Below, piece after piece: positions 16,755 to 24,256 of a stretch of 64,000 nucleotides of DNA (the stretch's first letter is position 1; every line of letters starts with the position of its first letter). Source of the stretch: Bacteroidia bacterium (GTDB lineage Bacteria > Bacteroidota > Bacteroidia > Flavobacteriales > Flavobacteriaceae); contig JAUIMB010000014.1 in assembly GCA_030432635.1 (NCBI GenBank), forward strand, positions 26,989-90,988, in the 5' to 3' direction. The position numbers were made by a program, and so were the translations under genes. The notes below the pieces were generated by a model that saw only the letters and a list, made by a program, of their open reading frames with translations, did not search any database and had not been told where the DNA came from.

Positions 16755-17555
16755 TTATTTTATTCTTGAATTGAGAAAGGTATCAAAATCAAAATTGGAT
16801 AGTTTATTAACTAACCCATTATAAAGTTTATCGAATGATTCCCTATTCCTAGCCTTGTATGTTTTCCTATCGTAAATATTAGATATTTCAGAGTTGATAG
16901 ACTTCATCGCTTTGTTTTGTTCATAATTGAAGTTCTTTTCAATGAAGTGATTTTTGTCAGTATTGCTGAAATCAAGATAGCCTAGATGCTCTAAAATCAA
17001 TAATAAAGAGATACTGTTCTTTTTTGATAAATTAATCACAACTTTACCAATTTCTGGGTGATTAATAAATTGGGATTTGGTCTCATCGCCAGTTGCACTC
17101 ATTGTCAAATTAGCAATATCTTTTGTTGTTAGGTAGTCAATATTGCTATATAGATTATACAAAAATGAATGAATTTTCTTTAGAGTTGTTTGTTGAGCAA
17201 GCATAGTGGAATTTATAACTTTATGCGTCCAATCATGGCTTTCTCTAAGTTTGTTTTCTTTTTTTGCCATTAAGTAATTGACACGTAACAGGTCTTTATT
17301 CTTATTAATCGAATTATGGTATGATGCTGTTTGACTGTATAAAAAATCAATAAGCTCTTTATCTACTTTATTATCTGCTAACAATAATGTGAAATATTCG
17401 TTGAAGCTAATGTGCAAGTTAATGTAGTAGTCTTGTTTTAGATTTCCAATATCTATACCGTTATAAGTAAAGTCTTTTAAATCTTTATCTTCTTTGAATT
17501 TGCTTTCACCTATCTTCTTTAGAGTATTTTTGAGTTTCGCTACCGTAGATTTCAT
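16755..17555 (-). CDS. Unrecognised island protein between integrase and excisionase-like gene
   Basis: A 266-aa, Lys/Asn-rich, mostly helical protein without signal peptide or membrane segments. It starts 32 bp after the integrase stop on the same strand and ends just before the operator of the HTH gene. No motif was recognised. Position suggests a mobility or regulatory accessory. Confidence 0.75.
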   Translation of the reverse strand: MKSTVAKLKNTLKKIGESKFKEDKDLKDFTYNGIDIGNLKQDYYINLHISFNEYFTLLLADNKVDKELIDFLYSQTASYHNSINKNKDLLRVNYLMAKKENKLRESHDWTHKVINSTMLAQQTTLKKIHSFLYNLYSNIDYLTTKDIANLTMSATGDETKSQFINHPEIGKVVINLSKKNSISLLLILEHLGYLDFSNTDKNHFIEKNFNYEQNKAMKSINSEISNIYDRKTYKARNRESFDKLYNGLVNKLSNFDFDTFLNSRIK

Positions 17556-17587
17556 CTTATTGAATTTTATACTACAATATACATAAA

Positions 17588-18823
17588 CTATGAAAGTATT
17601 TTCTTTAATCTAGTTGTTTGACGCTTTATGTCTTTATCTTGTAATTTAGCGTAGTGTTGTGTTTGTTTTGTAGTTCGGTGACCCATTAATTTAGAAACAT
17701 ATTCAAGTGGCACATCGTTACCCAAACATATAGTAGTGGCAAAAGTATGTCTGCTTACATACCATGTTAATTTTTTATTGATTTTTGCTAAATCACCAAT
17801 TTCTTTAAGGTATTCATTCATTTTCTGATTACTATAATTAGGCAATAATCTATTGTCGTTTATACATCTAGGGTCATTCTTATATTTGTTTATAATTCTT
17901 CTAACAGGTGGTAATATTTCAATATTAGAATCTACACCAGATTTTTGTCTTTTAGTTCTAATCCACTCGTCACCATCATCGTCAATATGAATATTTGACC
18001 ACCTTAATTTCATTGAATCTACGGGAGCATAAGAAGTATAGCAACTAAACATAAAAATATCTCTAACAGTATCTAAACGAACGGACTCAAAATTTAAATC
18101 TTCTATTCTTTCGAGTTCTGTTTTTGTCAAAAATACAGTATCAACTTTTTCAAGCTTCTTATCATAAACATCAAATGGATTACTTTTAATTACACCTCTT
18201 TTCTTAGAATAATTAATAATGGTTTTGATGTTAGAAATATATTTAACAGTAGTGTTGTTGCCGATGCCATATTTATTTAGATGAGGTTTTTCATACCTTA
18301 AATAGCTGTCAAAATCATAAACAAATTCCCTGTTGATTTCCGACAAAGGAATGTCATTTATACTATATTTTAGTTTAATAAATTCTTTAATAGTTCTTCC
18401 GACTTTCTCATATTTCTCTAAACTTCTTGGACTAACTTCATTTTTAGAAACTCTCTTTTTAAAATTATCGTTATGAATTTTCACTAAAGAGTTTAGAGTG
18501 ATTTTCTTTTGGCTAGATTTACCTAAATAAGCATTTTTCAATTGTAAAGCTGAAACAACATTAACACCTTCTTTCTTTAGCTTCAAAAACACATCATCTA
18601 ACTGCATCGGTATATTATATATGTAATTTTTTAACGATGCTTCTTTTGGGATTTTATTTGCCTTTAAAAGCATATTTGTTGCTTTCCACCTTTTTGGAGC
18701 TATGTACTTTCCTGTAAACATTGTAGTGCTGGTCGCACCAAATTTGATTTTAGAATATATTGCTACCTCATTATTTCTTTTTTTGTCTTTTTTTAAATAA
18801 AAATTCACTGTCAGTTTACTCAT
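17588..18823 (-). CDS. int: Island integrase, tyrosine recombinase of the IntDOT-like type
   Basis: Integrates and excises the island at the tRNA-Ser 3' end. About 411 aa from the ATG at 18823; an in-frame ATG at 18844 is possible but lies ahead of the likely transcription start. Domains are an arm-binding region (1-90, LTVNFYLKKDK), a SAM-like core-binding domain (about 105-200) and a catalytic domain (about 210-410). Catalytic residues seen are Lys in RTKRQKSG, Y-V-S-R-H (Tyr in place of the first His of HxxR), MGHRTTKQTQHY with the nucleophile Tyr. The usual first Arg is absent: the motif reads CYTSYAPVDSMKL, as in IntDOT relatives. It sits next to the tRNA gene. Confidence 0.95.
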   Translation of the reverse strand: MSKLTVNFYLKKDKKRNNEVAIYSKIKFGATSTTMFTGKYIAPKRWKATNMLLKANKIPKEASLKNYIYNIPMQLDDVFLKLKKEGVNVVSALQLKNAYLGKSSQKKITLNSLVKIHNDNFKKRVSKNEVSPRSLEKYEKVGRTIKEFIKLKYSINDIPLSEINREFVYDFDSYLRYEKPHLNKYGIGNNTTVKYISNIKTIINYSKKRGVIKSNPFDVYDKKLEKVDTVFLTKTELERIEDLNFESVRLDTVRDIFMFSCYTSYAPVDSMKLRWSNIHIDDDGDEWIRTKRQKSGVDSNIEILPPVRRIINKYKNDPRCINDNRLLPNYSNQKMNEYLKEIGDLAKINKKLTWYVSRHTFATTICLGNDVPLEYVSKLMGHRTTKQTQHYAKLQDKDIKRQTTRLKKILS

Positions 18824-18841
18824 AATATTGTCATTTTTAGT

Positions 18842-18893
18842 CAAATCAACCTAGTTATGTTCACAATTGGTAGTGAATTGTGAACATTGTGAG
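18842..18893 (-). promoter_or_regulatory. Three-half-site operator and promoter of the integrase gene
   Basis: A perfect 10-bp inverted repeat, GTTCACAATT 18859-18868 and AATTGTGAAC 18876-18885, is followed by a third half ATTGTGA at 18886. On the minus strand TTGATTTG (18849-18842) is a near-consensus -7 box. Overlap of the operator with the -33 region suggests repression. Confidence 0.65.
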
Positions 18894-18926
18894 TTACCCT
18901 AATTTTCATTTTTGTTTAGGGTAACG
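18890..18926. promoter_or_regulatory. Putative integrase arm-type sites near attR
   Basis: TGAGTTACCC (18890-18899) and TAGGGTAACG (18917-18926) repeat the 10-mers found next to attL, the first in inverted orientation. A third partial copy, GGGTAG, is at 18931. Confidence 0.6.
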
Positions 18927-19065
18927 AATTGGGTAGTTGTGAAACCAAATATTATGAGCCAAATGAATAATTGAAAATTGGATAGATGTACTATTCAATC
19001 ACCAACAATTATTCATTTTTTAAGAGTTTAAGAATGATTTTTACTTCTAAATCGGTAAGTGAAAT

Positions 19066-19095
19066 AAAAAGCCTTGCGTGAAATACAAGGCTTTT
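19066..19095 (-). terminator. Terminator behind tRNA-Ser supplied by the island
   Basis: AAAAGCCTTG 19067-19076 pairs with CAAGGCTTTT 19086-19095 (10 bp, 9-nt loop), followed on the minus strand by TTATTT. It directly abuts the tRNA 3' end, and its last bases overlap the encoded CCA. It replaces the terminator now stranded at the other end of the island. Confidence 0.8.
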
Positions 19096-19185
19096 GGCAG
19101 AGAGGAAGGGATTCGAACCCTCGATACGCTTTTGGCGTATACACACTTTCCAGGCGTGCGCCTTCGACCACTCGGCCACCTCTCT
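19095..19185 (-). tRNA. tRNA-Ser (anticodon GGA), with encoded CCA
   Basis: On the minus strand the gene has acceptor stem AGAGAGG (19185-19179) pairing with CCTCTCT (19105-19099), discriminator G and an encoded CCA ending at 19095. The D-arm is GCCGAGTGGTC. The anticodon arm CACGC-CTGGAAA-GTGTG gives anticodon GGA. A long variable arm follows (TACGCC...GGCGTA-type stem), and the T-arm is GAGGG-TTCGAAT-CCCTT. The long variable arm is typical of serine tRNA. The 3' end is the island's integration target. Confidence 0.97.
19097..19110. repeat. Right attachment site (attR), 14-bp direct repeat in tRNA-Ser
   Basis: GCAGAGAGGAAGGG spans part of the CCA, the discriminator, the acceptor stem 3' strand and the T-stem 3' strand of tRNA-Ser, and is identical to 6578-6591. 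The tRNA stays intact after integration. Confidence 0.85.
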
Positions 19186-19243
19186 ATTTGAGCATGCAAA
19201 CATACAACTCAATTTATTTTTATAAAACTAATTATTGGGTTTT

Positions 19244-20275
19244 TTAAGACATTTCGCCTCTCAGTGACGTTTCAAAAATGGTCTTAAAACTCTTTGGTGA
19301 AACTTCCTCACCTAACAAAAACATCAGTTTCGTTACAGCGGCTTCGGTTGTGATGTCCTTTCCTGAAATAACGCCTATCGTCTTTAACTGCGTGCTCGTC
19401 TCATATTGTCCCATCATAACACTTCCTCCAGAACATTGGGTAACATTGATAACAGGTACACCTCGTTTGACCACATCTCGCAACAAATCCATGAACCATC
19501 CTTCCGTTGTTGTATTTCCCGCACCATAGGTTTCCAATACTATGCCTTTTATATGTTGTAGATTGAAAAGTGGCTTTAAAACAGATTGTGAAATACCTGG
19601 AAAAAGCTTGACCAATAAGATGTCGGTTTCGAAGGTTTTATGTACGACGAGTTTCTTTCTTAGATTCGGCTTATACAACGCCTCATGCTCTACCTTGAGA
19701 TGCACGCCAGATTCGGCTAAATGCGGATAATTCATCGATTCAAAGGCCTCAAAATGCTCTGCATTTAGTTTTGTTGTTCTATTTCCTCGATATAATTTAT
19801 ATTCAAAGTAAAGTCCGACTTCCTTTATAACAGGTTTCCCTCTATGTTGCAAGGCAGCCATTTGGATGGAAGTGATAAGGTTCTCCTTAGCATCGGTTCG
19901 AAGGTCACCGATGGGTAATTGTGAGCCTGTGAAGATAATTGGTTTTGCCAAATTCTCAAACATGAAACTTATTGCTGATGCTGTATAGCTCATGGTATCA
20001 CTTCCATGAAGCACCACAAAGCCATCAAAGTCGTGATAGTTTTTCTCAATGATTTCGGCTATTTGGATCCAATAATCTACATTCATGTTACTGGAGTCAA
20101 TTGGCTCATCAAAAGAAATTGCTTCGATTTTACAGTCCAAAAGTTGAAGTTCAGGTATTCGCTTCAACAAATTCTTAAAATTAAATGAGGTCAGTGCACC
20201 AGTTTCAGGATGCTTAATCATTCCAATGGTTCCACCAGTGTACACCAATAATATGTTAGGTTGGAGTGTCGACAT
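19244..20275 (-). CDS. ansA: Type I L-asparaginase
   Basis: Hydrolyses L-asparagine to aspartate and ammonia. The 343-aa cytosolic form has no signal peptide. The two threonine motifs of the family are visible: T13-G-G-T16-I-G near the N-terminus and L-H-G-S-D-T-M-S-Y around residue 90. The TGSQLP and GNTTTEGWF-type motifs follow. It starts 3 bp behind the tatD stop on the same strand, so the two form a compact operon. It is separated from tRNA-Ser by about 60 bp. Confidence 0.95.
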   Translation of the reverse strand: MSTLQPNILLVYTGGTIGMIKHPETGALTSFNFKNLLKRIPELQLLDCKIEAISFDEPIDSSNMNVDYWIQIAEIIEKNYHDFDGFVVLHGSDTMSYTASAISFMFENLAKPIIFTGSQLPIGDLRTDAKENLITSIQMAALQHRGKPVIKEVGLYFEYKLYRGNRTTKLNAEHFEAFESMNYPHLAESGVHLKVEHEALYKPNLRKKLVVHKTFETDILLVKLFPGISQSVLKPLFNLQHIKGIVLETYGAGNTTTEGWFMDLLRDVVKRGVPVINVTQCSGGSVMMGQYETSTQLKTIGVISGKDITTEAAVTKLMFLLGEEVSPKSFKTIFETSLRGEMS

Positions 20276-20278
20276 GTA

Positions 20279-21046
20279 CTATATCCCAAATATTTCTTTA
20301 GAGTTCTGTGTGGTAATTTCGGCAATTTTTTCTTCGGAAAGGCTATAAATTTCAGCTAATTTTTCCAACACCTTAATAATGTAACTGCTCTCATTCCGTT
20401 TTCCTCGATAGGGCTTTGGGGCTAAATAAGGCGAATCGGTTTCCAAAACAATATGCTTCAAATCGATAGCCTTCAAAAATTGGTCAATCTTTCCATTCTT
20501 GAATGTTGCCACACCACCAATACCCAATTTCATATTGAAGGATATGGCGCGTTCGGCCTGTTCCATCGTTCCTGTAAAACAGTGAAAAATACCAAAGAGT
20601 TTATCATCCTTAACGGTCTCCAAAACCTCAAAAATTTCATCAAAGGCATCTCGACAATGTATAACAATTGGCAAATCGTATTGTTTGGCCAAATTGATTT
20701 GGTGCTTAAATGCTTCTTTCTGGATGGTTAAGGTCGAAGTATCCCAATATAGATCGATGCCAATTTCGCCAACTGCATAAAAATGACGCTGCGCCAACAT
20801 CATTTCAACATGTTCGAGCTCGTCCTTGTAATTAGCCTTGACTGAGGTTGGATGCAAACCCATCATCAGGAACATGTGATCTGGAAAATCGGCTTCAAGC
20901 CTCAACATCGCATCTGTATGTGACGAATCGATTGCTGGAATAAAGAAACGGGAAACATCTTGAGATAACGCACGTTCTATCATAGCATGTCTATCTGCAT
21001 CAAAAGCTTCACTATATAAATGTGTATGTGTATCAGTAATTACCAT
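20279..21046 (-). CDS. tatD: TatD-family metal-dependent DNase
   Basis: A 255-aa TIM-barrel metallohydrolase related to TatD/YcfH, with 3'-5' DNase or tRNA-quality roles in other bacteria. Metal ligands are visible as D5-T-H7-T-H9, GEIGIDLYWD, IHCRDA, GIFHCFTG and ETDSPYLAP. Normal length. It is the first gene of a two-gene operon with ansA and diverges from the aspartic protease gene. Confidence 0.95.
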   Translation of the reverse strand: MVITDTHTHLYSEAFDADRHAMIERALSQDVSRFFIPAIDSSHTDAMLRLEADFPDHMFLMMGLHPTSVKANYKDELEHVEMMLAQRHFYAVGEIGIDLYWDTSTLTIQKEAFKHQINLAKQYDLPIVIHCRDAFDEIFEVLETVKDDKLFGIFHCFTGTMEQAERAISFNMKLGIGGVATFKNGKIDQFLKAIDLKHIVLETDSPYLAPKPYRGKRNESSYIIKVLEKLAEIYSLSEEKIAEITTQNSKEIFGI

Positions 21047-21078
21047 AGCACAAAAATAATTGATTCATTTCATATGCG

Positions 21079-21105
21079 TTGATAAGTTAGAAGCTATTAT
21101 CTTTG
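21079..21105 (+). promoter_or_regulatory. Promoter of the aspartic protease gene
   Basis: TTG at 21079-21081 and a perfect -7 element TATCTTTG at 21098-21105, spaced 16 nt (slightly short). Expected start of transcription is near 21110. Confidence 0.55.
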
Positions 21106-21120
21106 CGAAAATTAAAGTTT

Positions 21121-21561
21121 ATGGACACCTTAAATGATTTCTTATTAGAAAAAGGTTACACTAAAGTCAAGTTAAAACTTACCAAAACAAACCACTTTGA
21201 GATCAAGGCGACCATAAATGGTGTCAAAGGGCTTTTTATACTCGATACAGGTGCTTCTAATTCCTGCGTTGGCTTTGAAGCCATTGAGACCTTCAAACTT
21301 ACGGCTAAGGATTCCAAGATTAAAGCGGCTGGAGCAGGTGCCATCGACATGCACACCCAAGTTGCCAAAAAAAACACCATTAAGATAGGCAAATGGAAAA
21401 AAGATAAAATTGCCTTGATTCTTTTCAACCTTACTCATGTCAATACTGCACTTACAAACCATAATGCACAACCCGTTGACGGAATTATTGGTGCTGATAT
21501 TTTAAAGAAAACCGATGCCATAATCGATTACGGAAAAAAATATCTGTACTTAAAATTGTAG
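21121..21561 (+). CDS. Retropepsin-like aspartic protease (clan AA)
   Basis: A 146-aa single-domain protein with the aspartic protease signature L-F-I-L-D42-T-G-A-S-N-S, a central strand-turn region (AGAGAIDMHTQ), and the second conserved patch V-D-G-I-I-G-A-D-I-L followed by I-D-Y. This is the size and motif order of one-domain retropepsin-like proteins, which act as dimers. An in-frame TTG would add six residues; I prefer the ATG at 21121, 16 bp behind the -7 box. There is no signal peptide. Substrate unknown. Confidence 0.85.
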   Translation: MDTLNDFLLEKGYTKVKLKLTKTNHFEIKATINGVKGLFILDTGASNSCVGFEAIETFKLTAKDSKIKAAGAGAIDMHTQVAKKNTIKIGKWKKDKIALILFNLTHVNTALTNHNAQPVDGIIGADILKKTDAIIDYGKKYLYLKL

Positions 21562-21627
21562 TATTATACACCCAATTGATTATTTCTCATTATTTTTAAA
21601 GTTGAAACCCTATCTAACCACACATTA

Positions 21628-22263
21628 ATGTCTCCCTCAATAATTATAGCTGACGATCATCCATTAATATTAAAGGGTCTTAGTGATTTCCTAATTGAAA
21701 AGGAGTTCAATATTATCGGAAGTGCCAAAAACGGAAAGGAAGCTTACGTACTTATCAAGGCTCATCAACCAGATATAGCCATTCTCGACATACAAATGCC
21801 TATTCTTACAGGCTTGCAAGTTGCCGAAAAGTGCAAAGCAGAAGGCTTGCAGACAAAGATCATTTTTATCACCTTGGAAAAAAGCGAGGACATATACAAT
21901 CAAGCCAAAGCCCTTGGGATTTATGGCTATATACTGAAAGAATTTGCCATTGAGGAAATAGAAGTCTGCATCGCATCAATCCTAAAAAATCGGTCTTACT
22001 TTAGTCCTGAACTTATCGAGTATCTTGAAATCAAGGAAATACCGAAGGAACTTGAGACACTCACTGACACAGAAATGAAAGTCCTTAAGCTCATTGCGCA
22101 AAATAAAACCGCCAAGGAAATAGGAAATGATCTTTTCATCTCTGACCGTACAGTTGAAAAACACAAAAGCCATATTCGCAATAAGCTTAATCTCGCATCT
22201 AAGGCAAACAGCATTGTTTTATATGCCAAGGAGCATGAAGAATATTTATCTAAATATACGTAG
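21628..22263 (+). CDS. NarL/LuxR-family response regulator
   Basis: A 211-aa response regulator. The receiver domain is 1-120, with the acidic pair at D9-D10, the phosphoacceptor D54 in AILDIQMP and Lys near 105. The LuxR-type helix-turn-helix is at about 143-200 (LTDTEMKVLKLIAQNKTAKEIG, SDRTVEKHKSHIRNKL). No histidine kinase gene lies next to it, so it is an orphan here. Its stop codon lies inside the first of three 18-bp palindromes. NarL-type proteins bind such dyads, so it is the obvious candidate regulator of the small-RNA units behind it. Confidence 0.93.
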   Translation: MSPSIIIADDHPLILKGLSDFLIEKEFNIIGSAKNGKEAYVLIKAHQPDIAILDIQMPILTGLQVAEKCKAEGLQTKIIFITLEKSEDIYNQAKALGIYGYILKEFAIEEIEVCIASILKNRSYFSPELIEYLEIKEIPKELETLTDTEMKVLKLIAQNKTAKEIGNDLFISDRTVEKHKSHIRNKLNLASKANSIVLYAKEHEEYLSKYT

Positions 22264-22273
22264 AACTACGTAT
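22256..22273. promoter_or_regulatory. 18-bp palindrome, copy 1
   Basis: ATACGTAGAACTACGTAT: perfect 8-bp arms around AA. It contains the stop codon of the response regulator. Its centre lies about 43 bp upstream of the expected transcription start of unit 1, the position of an activator overlapping the -33 region. Confidence 0.8.
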
Positions 22274-22306
22274 TGATTCCCTTGGATTTAATACTGATAT
22301 TTGCTT

Positions 22307-22380
22307 CAGCTATTAATTCTTATAGGGGAGAATTATACTTTTTAACTCTGGGTTGTGCATACAACCTGGAGTTTTTTTAT
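22307..22380 (+). ncRNA. Candidate small RNA 1 of a three-unit array
   Basis: The promoter-like element is TTG 22273-22275 plus GATATTTG 22296-22303. A terminator hairpin follows, 22344-22356 with 22361-22373: 13 bp including two G-U pairs, loop GCAT, seven T. The expected transcript of roughly 70 nt has no open reading frame of note. Confidence 0.55.
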
Positions 22381-22415
22381 TCCAATAATGTTTTACTGTT
22401 CATTGCATTCAAAAT

Positions 22416-22433
22416 ATACGTAGAACTACGTAT
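22416..22433. promoter_or_regulatory. 18-bp palindrome, copy 2
   Basis: Identical to copy 1, exactly 160 bp downstream. The flanks AAATATACG... and ...ACGTATTGTTTG are shared with copy 3. Confidence 0.8.
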
Positions 22434-22466
22434 TGTTTGACATCATTTTATTACTGAAATTTGTAA

Positions 22467-22538
22467 TGCTATTAATCAATTTTCCTTATTGTAAAAAAAG
22501 GACTTAGGCTCTTGGTCGCATGATCAAGAGCCTTTTTG
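22467..22538 (+). ncRNA. Candidate small RNA 2 of a three-unit array
   Basis: The -7-like box GAAATTTG (22456-22463) lies at the same distance from its palindrome as in unit 1 (centre to TTTG 35.5 bp). Terminator hairpin 22506-22517 with 22522-22533, loop GCAT, then five T. The segment around the box and the following GCTATTAAT is shared with unit 1. Confidence 0.55.
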
Positions 22539-22588
22539 TTATATACCGTATCGGTAATGTTAAAAAATAAGACCCAAAACACAAAATA

Positions 22589-22606
22589 TACGTAGAACTA
22601 CGTATT
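22589..22606. promoter_or_regulatory. 18-bp palindrome, copy 3
   Basis: Identical to copies 1 and 2, 173 bp behind copy 2. Confidence 0.8.
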
Positions 22607-22639
22607 GTTTGGTGTTCCATTAATACCGAATTTTACATC

Positions 22640-22732
22640 AGAGTTATTAAAGTTAGAGGGATTTATTTATTAATAACTCGAATTAATTAGGGTATATAGA
22701 GCTCTGGGCTTCTTTTAACCCAGAGCTTTATT
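22640..22732 (+). ncRNA. Candidate small RNA 3, or leader of the 36-aa peptide gene
   Basis: The box reads GAATTTTA (22628-22635), one base closer to its palindrome and less good than in units 1 and 2. A hairpin, AGCTCTGGG 22700-22708 with CCCAGAGCT 22719-22727, is followed by a weak T-tract (TTTATTG). Termination may be partial, so read-through would reach the peptide gene at 22764. Confidence 0.45.
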
Positions 22733-22763
22733 GAAAAAAGGGGACAAACAAAAACACAAGGAC

Positions 22764-22874
22764 ATGGAAACAATGAAAAACGATCAAAGCCTTACCAATA
22801 AAATTTTTATTATCGGTTTAATTATAAGTGCCATATTAATTATATCCATCAACATTTTTGTAAATTTTTTTTAG
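22764..22874 (+). CDS. 36-aa hydrophobic single-span peptide
   Basis: ATG at 22764, TAG at 22872-22874. The peptide has a polar start (METMKNDQSLTNK) and one hydrophobic membrane helix (about 14-34), ending NFF. A purine-rich GGGGA lies about 20 bp upstream. A bidirectional terminator follows. A small membrane peptide behind regulated small RNAs could be a type I toxin-like peptide or a stress peptide, but no family can be named. Confidence 0.5.
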   Translation: METMKNDQSLTNKIFIIGLIISAILIISINIFVNFF

Positions 22875-22899
22875 TTAGTTAGTTATTTTATTAGGGAGA

Positions 22900-22940
22900 A
22901 AAAAAGCGCAATCTCTATTTGTTTAGAGTTGCGCTTTTTT
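22900..22940. terminator. Bidirectional terminator between the peptide gene and sucB
   Basis: AAAAAAGCGCAA(T)CTCT 22900-22916 pairs with AGAGTTGCGCTTTTTT 22925-22940, with one bulged base and an 8-nt loop. T-runs on both strands serve the peptide gene and the convergent sucB. Confidence 0.85.
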
Positions 22941-22966
22941 GTGTTTAAATAATTCTTTCTACTAAC

Positions 22967-24181
22967 CTACATTTCCAATGCTTTCTTAATATCGTTATCC
23001 ATTAATAACTCTACTGGGTTTTCCAAAGCCTCCTTGACAGCTACCAAAAAGCCAACAGATTCTCTTCCATCAATAATTCTGTGATCATAAGACAGTGCCA
23101 CAAACATAACTGGTCGTATTTCAACCTTTCCGTCAATGGCTACTGGACGCTCAACAATATTGTGCATCCCAAGAATACCACTTTGAGGTGGATTGATAAT
23201 TGGTGTAGACAACATACTTCCGAACACACCTCCATTTGAAATGGTAAAGGTTCCTCCTGTCATTTCATCCACAGTAATTTTTCCATCTCGCGCTCTTAGG
23301 GCCAAACGTTTCACTTCGCTTTCAACTCCTCTGAAACTCAAGTTTTCAGCATTTCTAATCACAGGCACCATCAATCCTTTTGGTCCAGAAACCGCAATAC
23401 TGATATCACAAAAATCATAGGAAATCATTTCCTTACCATCTATCATTGAGTTAACAGCTGGATACATTTTTAAGGCACGAACCACTGCAAGCGTAAAGAA
23501 ACTCATAAACCCAAGGCTCACGCCATGTTTTGTCTTAAATGCTTCTTTGTATTGCTTACGTAAATCAAAAATAGGAGACATGTCTACCTCATTGAAGGTC
23601 GTCAACATAGCTGTTGTGTTCTTGGCTTCAACTAAACGTTCAGCAACTTTTCTTCTCAGCATCGACATTTTGCTTCGAGACGTTCCTCGACTTCCTCCTG
23701 CTGGTGTTCCCATCGAAGGAACAGCCTTTACTGCATCATCTTTGGTTATTCTTCCATCTTTGCCTGTTCCAGAAACTGTTGTTGCCTCAATGCCTTTTTC
23801 ATCCAATATTTTTTTGGCGGCTGGACTTGGCGTTCCTGTGGCATAAGTCTTACTGCTTTCAGTCGATTTGGTTGGTTCCGCTTTTTTAGGTTCTTCCTGC
23901 GTTTCTGCTTTTACAGAAGCGCTGGTCTCTCCTTCTGGTTTTTCAGCTGCAGTATCAATTAGACAAACCACAGCACCAACAGCTACAGCATCTCCTTCCT
24001 CAGCTTTTAAAGTGATGGTTCCACTCGCTTCCGCAGGCAATTCCAATGTTGCTTTATCACTATCGACTTCAGCAATCGCTTGGTCTTTTTCAACATAATC
24101 ACCATCTGAGACTAACCATTCAGCAATTTCTACTTCAGTGATGGACTCTCCTGGCGAAGGAACTTTCATTTCTAAAATCAT
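22967..24181 (-). CDS. sucB: 2-oxoglutarate dehydrogenase E2, dihydrolipoyl succinyltransferase
   Basis: The E2 core of the 2-oxoglutarate dehydrogenase complex of the TCA cycle; it transfers succinyl from lipoate to CoA. 404 aa: lipoyl domain 1-76 with the lipoylated Lys in DSDKATLEL, an Ala/Glu/Lys-rich linker (80-120), E1/E3-binding domain (about 125-160, [14 protein letters not shown]), and catalytic domain ending in [11 protein letters not shown] with the H-x-x-x-D-G active site. It is 75 bp behind sucA on the same strand and co-transcribed. The E3 subunit gene is not in the window. Confidence 0.97.
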   Translation of the reverse strand: MILEMKVPSPGESITEVEIAEWLVSDGDYVEKDQAIAEVDSDKATLELPAEASGTITLKAEEGDAVAVGAVVCLIDTAAEKPEGETSASVKAETQEEPKKAEPTKSTESSKTYATGTPSPAAKKILDEKGIEATTVSGTGKDGRITKDDAVKAVPSMGTPAGGSRGTSRSKMSMLRRKVAERLVEAKNTTAMLTTFNEVDMSPIFDLRKQYKEAFKTKHGVSLGFMSFFTLAVVRALKMYPAVNSMIDGKEMISYDFCDISIAVSGPKGLMVPVIRNAENLSFRGVESEVKRLALRARDGKITVDEMTGGTFTISNGGVFGSMLSTPIINPPQSGILGMHNIVERPVAIDGKVEIRPVMFVALSYDHRIIDGRESVGFLVAVKEALENPVELLMDNDIKKALEM

Positions 24182-24256
24182 CGTTCTATAATTTTATTTT
24201 ATGCGTTTGTTTCAGTTTTTATCTTTTGTACTTCGATTATGAAGTGCTTTTAATTT

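Noticed and set aside
6578..19110. Insertion sequence or phage interpretation of the island
   Set aside because: No transposase, terminal inverted repeats, capsid, tail or terminase genes; the tRNA target, direct repeat and integrase fit a genomic island.
22307..22380. Riboswitch interpretation of the hairpins behind the palindromes
   Set aside because: No gene follows units 1 and 2, and the transcripts are too short for a known aptamer; independent small RNAs fit better.
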